A stretch of 64,000 bases of DNA from Branchipolynoe longqiensis (GCA_030323885.1 CM059199.1:38882590-38946589); one strand, 5' to 3'. Positions 34,161 to 46,420 are shown, numbered from the stretch's first letter. Numbers and translations are program-made. The notes: a model not told the origin generated them from the sequence alone.

Positions 34161-34204
34161 GTGTACCGAAATTGATTGATTTCTTATTGATTGGGATTTT
34201 AATA

Positions 34205-34545
34205 CCATGGCGCCGGACGCGGTTTCCGAATTGGTAGAACGCCGGCCTCGCGTGCGAAAGGTCGGGAGTTCGGTTCCCAGTCGAGTCAAACCAATGACCA
34301 CTGAAATTGATATTTGTTACTTCCTAGCCTGGCACTCAGCATGAATAGGATAGGGCAAGGAATGGTTAGTTCCATGTCATGATAGTGTGACTGAGTGGGA
34401 TATCGGGTCATGGTGCTGGCAGTCTGATTTCCTAGTGTGGCAGGACTATAAAGTCGACACGAGTGCGCCCTGTCACAAGTCGGTACCCATCCTGATATGA
34501 CCTTATGTGTTACCAGGATGTAAAACTCCAACAAATAACCAACCT
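34205..34545 (+). mobile_element. SINE-A, head type 2, full length
   Basis: Head 'cggtttccgaattggtagaa', then 'ggcctcgcgtgcgaaaggtc' and a B-box-like 'gagttcggttccc', fused to the same body as head type 1 copies. Confidence 0.85.
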
Positions 34546-34787
34546 GAACCGCGATGACCCTTACCGATCCGTTGTCCGATGGTAAATTGAGACAGAGTTA
34601 GCTGTACTGTCATGAGAGAGACGGAAAGGTGATGGTTCATATTTATAACGCTGATACCGCCGACTTGTCACACAATATCCCCATCTGAGCGCTGCTTTGT
34701 GTGAGGCACCAGCAAAGTACTACTATCACTAGTATCAGTTACCCAGTAGACCTTTTCCATGCAACATATGCCATCAGAGGGTGGTGG

Positions 34788-35106
34788 TGGTTTTACATCC
34801 TAGCAACATATATATTCATACCAGGACCGGCATCGACTTGTGACAGTGCGCACTCATTACAACTTTATAGTGCTGCCCCACTGGGAGACCAAACCATCAC
34901 CGCTCAGTCACATTATCCTTACAATTACATTGAACCAAACAGTCCTTTCCCTATCCTAATAATGTGTGACGCCTGGCTACGAAGCGACAAGTATGCCTTT
35001 TTAGGTCATTGGTTTGACTCGATCAGGGTTCGAACTCGTGGGTTCGAATCCCACGATCTACCAAAGCGGGAGACGGACGTTCAAGTCATTCGGCCATCCC
35101 GTCTGG
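34788..35106 (-). mobile_element. SINE-A, head type 1
   Basis: Good head with the plus-strand reading 'gttcgaatcccacgatctac' and 'gcgggagacggacg'. Confidence 0.8.
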
Positions 35107-35577
35107 TAAGGTCAATGGGAGAATGCGAATGTCCTTGTTAGAATGGATCATAATCTCAAAAAAATTGCCGTATTTCATACTTATCTCGGGATGTTTAATT
35201 AATGTTGATTGATGGGGAAGACTCCATCTGAAGGAAGAAAACTATGACATATGTGTGCTGTCATCATCTTATTCCCCCGACAAAGCAGACATCGGTCCAT
35301 CATATTAGGAGGAGGGCAATGAGCAGTGGAAAGTGAGAAGATTGACAACTTCCGTACTTAATTAACAGATGTAATTCCCAACCCACACCCTCACCCTCAC
35401 CAACAAAGTTCTACATAAATAAATAAATACATAAATAAAGGATTAACTTTTTCTACATCAACTATAAAGTAATGGTCTTTATAAAATCAATCACATTTTC
35501 CTTACAGCGACCAAAGGAGCCAATTATAGCAAGACTTCAAGATCACCACAACAAAGAGAAGTCAATAAAGAAATGGA
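35107..35577. other. Unassigned; (AAAT)n near 35410-35440
   Basis: Short ATAAATAAATA microsatellite; otherwise nothing recognised. Confidence 0.35.
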
Positions 35578-35915
35578 TACCGGATGCCGTGGTCGAATTA
35601 GTACAGCGCAGGGCTTCCATGCGGAAGGTCAGGAGTTTGAATCACGGTATACTTAAACTAATGACTTATACAATTGACATTTGTCACTACTTTACCTGGC
35701 ATTTGACATGAATAGAATAGGGCAAGGACTGGTTAGCGCAGTATCAGGATAATCTGAATGTGTATGATAGGGCTCATGGTACTGATGGCCTGGTTTCCCA
35801 GTGGGGCAGGACTCTAAAGTTGCCATGAGTGCGCTCTGTCACAAGTCGGTACCCGTCCTGAGATGACCTTGGATGTTGTTAGGATGTAAGACAACATCCA
35901 AAAACAACAACCAAA
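35578..35915 (+). mobile_element. SINE-A, head type 2
   Basis: Full length, tail 'ttgttaggatgtaagac' with a CAA-rich end. Confidence 0.8.
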
Positions 35916-36155
35916 CAACCGGAAGCACCCATGTCCGCTCAGCAGCCACGATGACGTCACAGAGCGCGTGTGTCCTATCAGCTGCCTTCTTTACTTTATC
36001 GCTTATAGTGAGCGATAACGCGTGGGTTTTTCATGTGCTCTTTTTGTCATCTTCTTATGTCGGGGTATGGTGTGTTGGGTTTTTTAAATGTTTCCTATCG
36101 ACACCACTCCCTGTCACAGGAGCGCCACCAAGTGACGTGCGCCTCGGTCTAACTA

Positions 36156-36745
36156 ATGGGGCTGTCACACTACGACGCTTCTCACCGGCGACCGGTCGAC
36201 GTGTGGTGATTTTGGACGAAAATTAGGGAAACGTCGGGAAGCGTTACGCGCGCGTTAGGCGCGCATCGGTACACGTCGGTACATTATTATGGACGTTGAT
36301 GGTCGGCGGACAACGTCGGCGCGCGTTATTGGTCGCTGAATGTTTTCAACATGTCAAAAAAAAGACAACGACCGATAGCGAGCGTCAACGCGCGGGTTCC
36401 AATATTATGGCGACGTCAGAAGGACATCGACGTCGCTGGAATAACGTTATGGGAACGCTAGGTAGACTCCGCGCGCATGGGCGGGTCGTCTCCACATGTT
36501 GCGCTAAATGGTCGCTTTCTTGTTTTACGTCCTACCAACATCTAATCTGATATGAGCACGTCACGCCAAACTTTTTCTTTTTTTTTTCCTCACGCGTCGA
36601 CACCTGTTGGCCACGCGCGAATAATGCGCCGTGCTGACGCCACACTTTTTCCCCAAACCGCCGAAAAGTTGGACGTTGACGCGTAGAAGTTATTTTGCAC
36701 GCTGGCAGCACGCCGGCGAGAAGCGTCGTAGTGTGACAGCCCCAT
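36156..36745. mobile_element. CpG-rich MITE-M4, copy 1
   Basis: Terminal inverted repeats of ~33 bp beginning ATGGGGCTGTCACACTACGA. Possible TA duplication. The interior is rich in CGCG/ACGTCG and contains a SINE-A tail-like segment at 36520-36555. Matches 44967-45546 end to end. No transposase seen. Confidence 0.75.
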
Positions 36746-36769
36746 TATATCAACGCCACCTCGTGGCAG

Positions 36770-36872
36770 TCTGTCACACCTGTTGATCTATATTTCTCTT
36801 TTTGCTTGTATTGATTTCACTATAGCCTGCCTACACAACCACAGATTCCAGCCGTGGACTTTACAGTGGGAT
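36770..36872 (+). mobile_element. LTR-D 3' fragment
   Basis: Last ~100 bp of LTR-D ('ctgcctacacaaccacag' to 'ggactttaca'). Confidence 0.5.
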
Positions 36873-36972
36873 CAGTTTCTCAAAACTGAACCTGTACAAC
36901 AAAATAAAGCCATTGTGTACTTCTTCCATTCTTTATTGCAATTCTATATGGAATTCTGTATATAATGTATAT

Positions 36973-37045
36973 GTTGATTGATAAATTAGTGGTTGTTTTA
37001 CACCGTGTCGGCGACACATGCATTATTCACGGCTAGATATAGTGT
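36973..37045 (-). mobile_element. (CAAT)n-tailed element fragment, copy 3
   Basis: Short, diverged match to the end shared by 7579-7773 and 23908-24100. Confidence 0.4.
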
Positions 37046-38235
37046 TCTATATTATAATTCATTATATACTGGTTCTTGGTTCAGATTGCATTATATTGGA
37101 TATACTGCATTATATATATCAAATAATGTATAGTACACATTGCATATCAGGTTTGGTGTGGATCGTGCTAGCTATTCGCAGAGCTATGCATCGCAGTGTT
37201 TACCCGACTTTTGCGGAATGCGTTACTCTTTACTTTACTGTGGGTCACTTTTAGAGGTAGTGTATTAACAAGCTGTCTTTTGCGTCATGCAGATGAAATG
37301 TTCAACCTCATCTTGGTCTTCAAAGCTTTTGAAACCATCGCGCGAAGTTCGATGAAAATTGCTCTGAATTCTTTTTTTTCCATTTATCAAAAAAGCTCTG
37401 CAAATCGTTCATGTTGTTCATCAACATGGGTAATTTGTGCACGACCAGGGGACTACACTGACAATGGTTCCAGGCTGGATTAGAACTCACCGCCCAAAAA
37501 CCCCTTCCGACCTCTCAAGAACCACCATGCTGATGGTGGCGCCACCTGGACTTGACACAATGCCCAAACCCCTTTCAGACCTCACGAGAACCGCTCACGT
37601 CTCGCGCGACCATATCTCACCTCGCATGATCTCACCACTCCGAACAGATAAAGGGAGCGCACCACCACGATCTCAGCCACATCACTCCAGATGCCGGACC
37701 TACGACAACCGCCCGCTGTCTCGGCCGTCCACCCACACCAACAATAAGGGGACCTAATGGGGTTGAGAGGGCCTGATTTACTGTTACTGGTTCCTCTGCC
37801 TTATCCTTTCCCCATTTGATTGTTCACATGATTTATTGACCTCACTTGCCCCACCTACTGATTACCTTCCTCATTTTGTATACCTTCTCTGACTTTACTC
37901 GCCTGATTTACTGTTACCCTTAGCTTGCCATATTTTGTATTCTCCTTGATTGTTCTCATGAGATTATATGAATGGTGCTACCTTACTGACTCCTACTTGG
38001 TCACCTAATGATTACTTAAATTGTGTGATATTGCTTAAACCTTTTTCTCTGTTGTATTATACTACTCATCTGTAATTAATTATTATTGACACCGTAACTA
38101 CTCGTCATGAACACTTGTGGCCCGCGGGCGCTGAATAAAGTTCATTTCATGTAGTCCCTTGTCGTGTTGTGAATTACTCAAATTTGACGATATTCATCTA
38201 TGAAACAACCATATTTTAATTTTTTTTTTTAATGT
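37046..38235. other. Unassigned, possible retroelement 3' UTR at right
   Basis: No convincing gene. The right part ends 'gcgctgaataaagttcattt' near 38130, resembling a retroelement polyadenylation region, but without a recognised coding part. A poly-T run at 38219-38230 follows. Confidence 0.3.
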
Positions 38236-38239
38236 TTTT

Positions 38240-39260
38240 AATTTATTTTTATTGAGGCTGTATTTATACTGTCCATAGCATATAACAGTTCGACAGGGGT
38301 GTGTATTGTCACCATGTCTATTTAACCTGTACACAGAGATGATTTTCAGACACATTGAAGATTGCAAGGGTGTGACAATAGGTGGCATGAACGTCAACAA
38401 TCTTAGATATGCCGATGACAGTGTAATACTAGCAGACAGTGAGAACAACCTACAAGATATAGTGAATAGAATCAATAAAGCTGGAATACTATTCAACATG
38501 AAGATGAATGCCAGGAAGACCAAAACAATGGTTATAAGTAAAAAGACAGATAAACCAAACATCAATATAATCATAGATGGCACAAACATAGAACAAGTAT
38601 CCGAATTCATATATCTCGGACAAAAGATTACAAATGATGGGAGATGTGAGGAAGAAATTAAAAGAAGGATAACAATAGCCCGAACAACATTCTCCAAAAT
38701 GTATAGAGTGTTAACATCAAGTAAGATATTAATACAAACAAGGAAGCGTATTCTTCAGTGTTATGTGTGGTCTACTCTAATGTATGGGGCAGAGACATGG
38801 ACAATCTATAAGAAAATGTACAAACGTTTAGCAGCATTTGAGATGTGGACTTATCGAAGGATGATGAAAATATCATGGACAAAGAAGATCACCAACAAAG
38901 AAGTTCTCAGAAAAATTAAAAATAAGTAAAGCTTGTTTGCCACTATACAGACAAAGAAACTTATTTATTTTGGCCACATCATTCGTCAGAGTTCAATATA
39001 CCGTACATTGTTGGAAGGGAAGGTGAATGGCAGCAGAGGGAGAGGGAGACCAAGAACATCATGGTTTACAAATATTTCACAGTGGACAGGCTTGAATTAT
39101 TCACAGTCTATCAGAACAGCACAACATCGGGACAAGTGGAGAACCATTGCATCCAACCCTCGACTAGAGGATGGAACTATTGATTGATTGATTGATAGCA
39201 TATAAGCCCGGGTACCCATGCTTGTTTTCAATGCGGGCCAGTTGTAGTGTTCACATACTT
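38240..39260. repeat. Dispersed repeat interrupted by the LINE (filled site)
   Basis: Flanks 38240-38285 and 39206-39255 together match the uninterrupted copy at 49757-49845 ('gaggctctatttatactgtc' through 'ccagctgtagtgtt'). Confidence 0.7.
38286..39194 (+). pseudogene. LINE reverse-transcriptase C-terminal half, 5'-truncated
   Basis: Opens directly into 'VRQGCVLSPCLFNLY', then the catalytic 'RYADDSVILA' (YADD), thumb and C-terminal region ('MYGAETWTIY', 'FEMWTYRRMMKISW'). An in-frame TAA near 38927 splits off the last ~85 codons (38933-39187, with 'IYFGHIIRQ'). The 3' tail is TTGATTGATTGATTG. Flanked by the direct repeat ATAGCATATAA (38275-38285 and 39195-39205). Typical 5'-truncated target-primed insertion; not functional. 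Confidence 0.9.
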
Positions 39261-39640
39261 GTTTTCTATCTATTTGCCAATTCTAATGAAGATTATCTGA
39301 TGATCAGATGATAATAAGTACACTCAGTGATTCCCAGAGCAGCTCTGCCAGTAATAATCATTCTTTCGCTCATTCGCAAAGCAAAGCAGCTCTGCGAATA
39401 GCCTCCTCCTAACGCTATCACTACAATTCCGGGGACGATGCACGGCAAGGAAGGACGAGGAGGCGAGAGTGGAAAAAGAGGGCAGTTTATTTGAGGAAAT
39501 GCCCGAGGCTACATGAGCATAATAAGTGTGAGGCGTAATATCAATGTGAGGTACAGTAATATCAAGGATGAAGCATGCTCATGATGAGAGCGTCAATGTC
39601 AGTGTTATGATAAATGTGGATGAGGTAATGTCAGTAGTTG
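39261..39640. other. Unassigned
   Basis: Short inverted segments around 39335-39400 ('cagctctgc' / 'gcaaagcagc') but no classified element. Confidence 0.3.
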
Positions 39641-39880
39641 GCGGGAGGTGGGCCCGAGGAGCCCTCAACCCTATAGTGGAGAGTTGGTGTATAGGGATGG
39701 TGGGTGGGGAAAAAGAGGCGTGAGGAGCGGAGAGTGTGGAGGCAGGAGGGCGAGTGGCCGGAGGAGAGGCCGGAGGCGGTTATAAGGGAGGGAGAGAGAG
39801 AGGGGGGGGGGTTATGTAATAGTGAGCAGTGGAGCTGGAGGAGAGAGGAGAGGGAGAGAGGGGGGGGGGGGCGTCCTCCC
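39641..39880. repeat. Purine-rich low complexity with two long G runs
   Basis: GA-rich sequence with G runs near 39800 and 39860. Open frames on either strand are compositional. Confidence 0.6.
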
Positions 39881-40398
39881 TCGCCTCGCATCAACCGCAA
39901 TGCAAGCATTACGACCAAGGCGTTACCTGTACAACACCGGGTACCAGATGAATCTGTCGAGGCAGCAGATTTCAGAGGGCAATGACCCGCGCCCTCCTCT
40001 GCGACCATCGGCCTCTTCCTCTCCTTCCCACTGTCCCCCCTTACTGGATGCAGTGGCCGAATCGATAAGAGCGTTGGTTATTCGACCCGAGTCTGAAGGA
40101 TGTGCGCATGCGCCAAAAAGTGGCTCGGGTAACCCGAGTTGATTAATCGATTACTCCCGTAGAGTGGTATGAGTCTGTATTGACAATGCAATACATACTA
40201 GTCATATTCACTCAATGTGCAGTCACATTTCACCAGTGACTACTGGCAGTATAATAATTTACCTAATATTCACTCATATTTCATTAGTATGTTACAAACA
40301 GAATACGATTTTGAACCGGAAATTGCGGTTGGTGGTTTTGTCCAGAATAGCTTGTTTAATATATTTCATTATTTATAATTATAGAGACTAGATAGTGG
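39881..40398. other. Unassigned; tRNA-like segment near 40050-40110
   Basis: 'gtggccgaatcgataagagc' near 40051 resembles an A-box region of a head type 2-like SINE, but no body follows. Rest not recognised. Confidence 0.3.
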
Positions 40399-40640
40399 CG
40401 TTCTCTCTGGTGGAGTGGTTAGAGTGTCTGACTTTTTTCTAAGTCGGATCCCTGATCTGAAGGTCGGTGGTTTGAGTCCCGTGCCCCCGACCTCTGCCAA
40501 TTTGGATTTCCACTGCTGTGTATAACTTACAGCGTCATCAAAGGCCGGTTGCTCTCATACCCTGTCTATGTGGTGTGGGAGGTTAAACATCCCTTGGGTC
40601 GGTAAATGTCTAGGCCCGGGCATCTATCGACAAACTGGCC
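40399..40640 (+). mobile_element. SINE-C, copy 2
   Basis: Same head and body as 31284-31540, with the end 'ctatcgacaaactggcc'. Confidence 0.75.
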
Positions 40641-41149
40641 ACAGCAGGAGCATCCACATCGCAGCCCTGGGAACCAGCTATCTGATTGCAAATCCTGCTA
40701 CCACCATTCACTACCGAGAGCACATCCCCTGAATAAAGATCATACCTCTGCTCGAAAATCCCTTGAGATAACTGGTGGAAGGACACAATGAAGAAGAATA
40801 CATAATGTTTGGAAGGGACAACTTGGCGATTTGTGACCCGTATACAAGTGTATAGGTTCTTTAGAATAAACTGACATACATATTATTAGATAAAAGATTC
40901 ACCCCGCACTTAGAGTACATGGCTGAACGACAAAGTATTCTAAATACGGGCAAAAATTGGTTTAGTAACCAATGAATGAATGAATAAATGCTTAACCACA
41001 TACCAGCACATAGGCTATACAATGCCATCAAATGCTTTAGTAACGAACGGGAATTCAAATCCTTGGATTCAGTACCAAATGGCAACATATACCGGCACAG
41101 AGTTGGTGAAATGATAGAGAATGCAAAAAAGCAAGATGGCGGCGGTAAA
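40641..41149. other. Unassigned
   Basis: Nothing recognised. Confidence 0.35.
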
Positions 41150-41252
41150 TGCGGAAGGTCGGGAGTTCGAATACCGGCCTGGTCATGGTGCCGGCGGCCC
41201 GTCCTGATATGACCTTATATGTTGCCAGGACCTACAACTCCAACAAGCAACC
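41150..41252 (+). mobile_element. SINE-A, head type 2, large internal deletion
   Basis: Part of the head ('gcggaaggtcgggagttcga') joins directly to late body and tail sequence. About 200 bp are missing. Confidence 0.6.
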
Positions 41253-41754
41253 AATCCCCTTCCCCTTTGTCTCCCACCTTCACCGGTCCCCTCCAGCTCC
41301 CCCCCACCCCGCCCCCTTCCCACTCCTCCCTCATCACATTCCCCTTCCCCTTCCCTTGCTCCCTTCCTTCCCGCCTTCCCCATCTCCATTCTGTGCACAC
41401 CACGCATGCGCCTGTGACAACCCACCTTTATCTGACTTGACGGAACAGGGTTGGCAGGTGGCGGGTTAGGTGTCCGGGGGTGGTCTCCCTGGATTGGCAG
41501 CGGTGCGTGAGCGGTTGGGGTGCCATGAAACTGCCCGCCAACTGCCCGTCGCGTTATGGCCCCCGGGACTTTGTCGGGTCCGGGGTGCATTAATCCTCGG
41601 GCTGGCGACACCAGGCACGGAGTGCCGGTGATTGGGGAACCTGGCTTCCCGGCTACACTAAATCTTTGATGGCTCCTCGGCACTGTCGAAATAATTCTTT
41701 TTTCGCCATTGTACTGTGTCCGTATGTGTGTATTCGTCTGTCATTGTCACACAC
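41253..41754. other. C-rich tract then unassigned GC-rich sequence
   Basis: C-rich 41255-41400, then GC-rich sequence without a recognised element. Confidence 0.4.
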
Positions 41755-42085
41755 CGGGTGCAGTTGTCGAATCGGTAGAGCGCAGGCCTTCCGTGCAGTC
41801 GATGGGGAATTCAATTCCCGGTCGAGTAAAATGACTTACACAATTGATATGCATCGCTTCTTAGATTGGTGCTTGGCATTAATAGGGTATGGCAAGGATG
41901 GGTTACCTTAGTGGCAGGATAATGTAACTGAGTGAGATATTGGGTCATGTTGTTGGCAGCCTGATTTCCCAGTGGAACAGCACTATGAAGTGACCATTAG
42001 TGTGCACTGTCACAAGTCGGTACCCCTCGTGATATAACCTAGGATGTTGTCAGGATGTAAATGTCCAACATCCATCCATCCGTCA
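41755..42085 (+). mobile_element. SINE-A, head type 2, full length
   Basis: Head 'tcgaatcggtagagcgcagg', complete body, tail ending 'catccatccatccg'. Confidence 0.8.
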
Positions 42086-42204
42086 TTGTAAAAATCTTAG
42101 GAAGCCTCTTCTCTTCATCAAATATTAAACCGTCTTTGCCCACTATGCAGCTCGGCGCCGAAAGGACTCCAGGTGGAAGGACGGTGGCTGGCTGAACTAT
42201 TGTT

Positions 42205-43010
42205 TGTTGGGCTTATATGTACTAGCAACTCGTAAGGTGACATCATAGGTCACATTCGAGTATTAAGAAGGCATACTCATGTCAACCTGACAGTATAGAC
42301 TACATCACGGTTCCCGCGGCGCAGTGCATTGTGGGATGGGTCAGAGCAAAACAACCCCCCCCCAAAAGCACATGGCACATGCTAATACACTGGGTGCAGC
42401 TATGAAATGTGTTAGTTTCAGCTCATCTCAGCTCTTGTTTAAGACATAGAATACTAACTAAAAAAATATATATAATAAATTAAGATATTAATCTTGTATC
42501 CAGCATTGCATCTACATCAATATAATCAGCACATCTTATGCCATGTGCATTTAGATTTAGGAATATCTAGGCACTCAGACTAGTGTTAGAATCATAGCCA
42601 GAGTACTCAATGCATTGTCAATGGCAGTGAGCAATCTCCATACAGAAACAGTAAAATATTGATAAAACCACACCATCTAGGCACAACCCGCTTGGAACAA
42701 ATATAGAAAACATGTTTAACAAAAAGATTATATTAAATTTATAAGGTTAGGGTTTGGATTTCTATTAATTTGGAATAAAACTGACATTTTTCAATGCGCG
42801 TATCAGCAAACTCAATGGCCGTACGCCTTTGCTTTGCTCCCACGGCCGTTTGCAGCGCATGCGCAGTCAGAACCGTGATGTAGTCTATTGCCCCGTTGGG
42901 AGAACGAACTGGCAGCACCATGACTCAGTCAGAATATTGTCCTACTGAACACACCCGTCCATTTCCTATCCTATTTAATAGCGAGCAGCAGGAATTGACA
43001 TCTTAAAATT
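42205..43010 (-). mobile_element. SINE-A interrupted by MITE-M5
   Basis: Tail part 42205-42297 and body part 42888-43010 are one diverged SINE-A copy. The MITE at 42298-42885 splits it within the 'actttatagtgctgcccc' region. The head has been lost. Confidence 0.65.
42298..42885. mobile_element. MITE-M5, TA target, nested in SINE-A
   Basis: Ends carry GACTACATCACGGTTC inverted, flanked by TA on both sides (42296-42297 and 42886-42887). 588 bp, AT-rich interior, no transposase recognised. The TA duplication fits Tc1/mariner-type elements, by family knowledge. Confidence 0.75.
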
Positions 43011-43880
43011 GCATACTCCAAGAAAGGAACAAAATTGTCCAAAGAAAAACAATTGTCTTATCTAGATTGAACCTAGGTTGAACCTACACATACAATTTAG
43101 ACTCATGCACTTCTTAAGTATTGGATCTCGGCCCAAGTTTACTGAGCAGGTGGGCAGAGCCTAAATTTTGTGCAAGGAAAGGTCCCAGTTGAATACGTCC
43201 AATCTTTATCCATAGATGAACCCTCTCTGGTAATAGAATACCATGCAGTGGGACTGCAGATCCATTTCCTAAACCTATACTAGATACCACAAGGAAGGGT
43301 ACTGAGAACTGAGCCATCAGTGGTTATTGTTAATGTTAAGATGCCAAAGACATCTGCTGCATAAGGTCTATTGCAAGCAGCAATTGCCGCCAAGGTAACA
43401 AAGCCGGCACCAGCTGCTGTTTCTGCTGGAATTACTATACCAGCTGCTGTTCCGCCTATAATTGTTTGTTATGTAAAGCACCTGAGAACGGCTTGCTGGA
43501 TCGGGTGCTATATACATGTTTTATTATTATTATTCATGTCCTGATATGACCATACATTTTGGTGAGACGGAACACCTCTACAAGCAAACATATTATGTCT
43601 TCCCTGCTGAATAGGATAGCACACTGAGTCAATTTAATAGAACCCGTTAATGCTGGATCATATGGGGGTCTGCATTTTGACAAGCACGCCAGTATTGACT
43701 TAGAGTGTTTACACTTCAAATATCTCCTAAAATAGGCATTTAAAGCAAAGTTGGTTCAAACTTAAAACAAACTACATTACACCGATCAACCAAATCATTT
43801 TTTCTAAAAAATAAATCAGAGGAACTCTAAATTATTTTCAAGGACTGCAAGCTTAAATTTAGGTAGATTATAGCGAAACG
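43011..43880. other. Unassigned; partial direct repeat with 44.7 kb
   Basis: 43805-43880 ('ggaactctaaattatt', 'cttaaatttaggtagatt') recurs in direct orientation at 44685-44755. Confidence 0.4.
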
Positions 43881-44562
43881 ATAGGGCCTAGATCAGCCAG
43901 AAGAGTCTATTTAAGTTAATAATTATGTAAGTTAGCTTAAGACCTGGTTACATAGCCGTTAGTGGACGTAGGTGAAAGTAGTGGAGGCTAACGTGGGTCA
44001 AATGTGGTGTAAGTTTGTTAAACTACGTTGAAATATGTAAAGGTATGGCAGGTTTTGGTTGATGAGCCACCAAATGATAAGGATAAATACGTTACAGTAC
44101 AGATGCCAGTACCTTCAACTACATTTAACTAAGTTCAACTAATGGATACATGACCATGGCTTGCATGGCGTGGAACGGCCATGGTTTTGTGCTGGTCAAA
44201 GTATGCTAGAGTGTGCCAGAGTATGCTAGAGTATGCTAGAGTACATTAAGAGGTACGTTCTACTACGTTTGATGTCGCCACAGTACATTAGCATCACAGA
44301 TGCACATTCAGCCTCTAACATACCGCTCTTTTGAACATGTCCAAACATTAAGTCGGAGATCACGGCCACCCATGGCATTACCAAATTAACATCAAGGACA
44401 AGTATGGATGCCAGTATGTTCAACTATGTTCAACTACTTTCATTAACTATGTTAGCCTCCACTACGTTCAACTACATCCACTAATGGCTATGTGACCAGC
44501 GTTTAACCTAACTTACATAATTATTAACTTACATGTACTCTTCTGCCTGATCTAGGCCCTAT
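43881..44562. mobile_element. Foldback element with ~120-bp terminal inverted repeats
   Basis: Arms ~43881-44005 and ~44439-44562 are inverted repeats from 'atagggcctagatcag' inward through 'aagttaataattatgtaag' and 'gtggaggctaac'. The loop carries short GTTCAACTA-type repeats and matches both sides of the 2820-4262 element, where the 10-bp array has expanded. No coding capacity. Confidence 0.8.
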
Positions 44563-44966
44563 TGTGCATCTAGTGCCAGCTCCTTATGGTAAAAAATAAC
44601 CATTCTTTGTTCATACATATGGAGATAGACAAAGCTCTGATCATAAGCGACCAACCTGCTATATTTATCTAAACCAACATCGGAGAAACTCTAAATTAGT
44701 TGCAACATGATGCAGTCACTGCAATCCAAACTTAAATTTAGGTAGATTCTAACGATCGATATAATATATTTATCTCAGAAAATGACAGAAGCTCAAAACT
44801 ACTTGCAACACTACCCAGCCTTTGGAACCATGCCCAGGATGGTGTGCGTGCTCTAGCTTACATGGCCCTGAGCATTCACTTTGCATGAAATGGAATCACA
44901 TTACTTGTCTTGTTTTAATCGCGACTATGTCTGAGATTTCAACTGGCGCCATGTGCACAAATATTT
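44563..44966. other. Unassigned
   Basis: Contains the direct repeat partner (44685-44755) noted at 43805-43880; nothing else. Confidence 0.35.
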
Positions 44967-45546
44967 ATGGCCCTGTCACACTACGATGTTTCTCTCCAAC
45001 GCGCATCGACCCTGTGTGTCACTTTTTGCCGAGATGTCGGGAAGCATTACGCGCACATTAGGCGCGCGTCAGTACATGTCGGCCCACCTTGATGGACGTC
45101 GACGTTCGGTGAGAAACGGCGGCGGTGTAGTTGGTCGCTGAATGTTTTAAGCATGTCAAAAAACCATGACGACCCACAACGCGCGTCAACGCGTGCGTTC
45201 CAATATTATGGCGATTTCAGAAGGACATCGACAGGGCTGGAATAACGTTATGCGAATGCTAGCCAGTCGCCGCGCGTGTGAGGGTCGTCTCCACATGTTG
45301 CCCCAAATGGTTGCTTTGTTGGTTTACATCCTACCAACATCTAAGGTCATATGAGCACGTCGTGCCAAACTTTTTTTTTCTTTTCCGCACTTGTCGACTC
45401 ACGTTGGCCGCGCACGAATAACGCGCTGCGCTGACGCCGATCCTTTTCCCCAAACCGCCGAAAAGTTGGACGTGTCTCGATGCATAGAAGATATTTTGCG
45501 CGCTGACGGCGCACCGGCGAGAAGCATCATAGTGTGACAGGGCCAT
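44967..45546. mobile_element. CpG-rich MITE-M4, copy 2
   Basis: Ends ATGGCCCTGTCACACTACGA / inverted. Matches 36156-36745 throughout, including the embedded SINE-A tail-like segment (45320-45355). Confidence 0.75.
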
Positions 45547-45559
45547 TACCCTGGAGACC

Positions 45560-45995
45560 AGGCCAGATGGGATGACTGAATGAGTTGAGCATCCAGCTAC
45601 CATTTCGTGGTCGCACTTCAAATATATCAAAGGATAGCCATTTAACATAAAAGGTACTTCAAACTAAACTAAGATAGATTATAAGAATCAGAATCATAAA
45701 ATGTTCATCTCAGGAGAAATGACTAAAACTCAAAACCATCGGATATGTGATTTAAATTACTCTCTACGAGAGTGAGTGTGCACTGTCACACACCTGGCAT
45801 GACCTTAGATGTTTCCAGGACCTAAAACTCCAACAACCAGCCATCATCCCCTCAACCCTGTATGATACTTGTATCAATGTCTAAGTCACCGGATTGACTC
45901 AACCAGGGTTCGAACCTGCAAACCCATGGATTCAGATTCCCTTATCTCCCAAAACAGGAGATCGATGCTCACCTCATTTGGTCATCCCGTTTGTC
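45560..45995. mobile_element. SINE-A fragments, mixed orientation
   Basis: Head fragment (+) 45563-45605, tail fragment (+) 45775-45842, and head type 1 fragment (-) 45868-45995. A rearranged cluster of old copies. Confidence 0.5.
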
Positions 45996-46179
45996 CATCT
46001 CAGGGTGGAATAGCATGAACTAATATATAAGAATCAGTCACAAATTCCGTATATAAAGTCAGCATATCCTTGTCGTGTCCCAACAATTCTCAGAACAAAG
46101 CAATATATGAAGAGTATTAAACAAGGACATTTTTGGCTTGAGTAGGCCCTGGATTTGTTCCAGCACTTTCTCTCCAGTC

Positions 46180-46420
46180 GGCCATTTTGTCACAATTGTG
46201 GGGAATGAGCGTGTGCTCATTGTGGGTCACTGTGGGGCACACGGGGCGGTGAGGCGCGGCGCTCGCCCCCTCGCCCCCCACCACCAGGTGGTGGGGTGGG
46301 GGGGGGTCCACAGAGCATGCACACCGATGCTCACGCCCTCAGCTGATCACTCCGCCTCACACATCCGGACTGACCACTACACGATTTTACCCACCCACCC
46401 GCACCGCGGAAAAATATAAA
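46180..46420 (+). repeat. Repeat G, copy 2, with GC hairpin
   Basis: Matches 720-830 in reverse ('aatgagcgtgtgctcatt' onward). A CCCCACCACC / GGTGGTGGGG inverted pair lies at 46276-46296. Confidence 0.5.
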
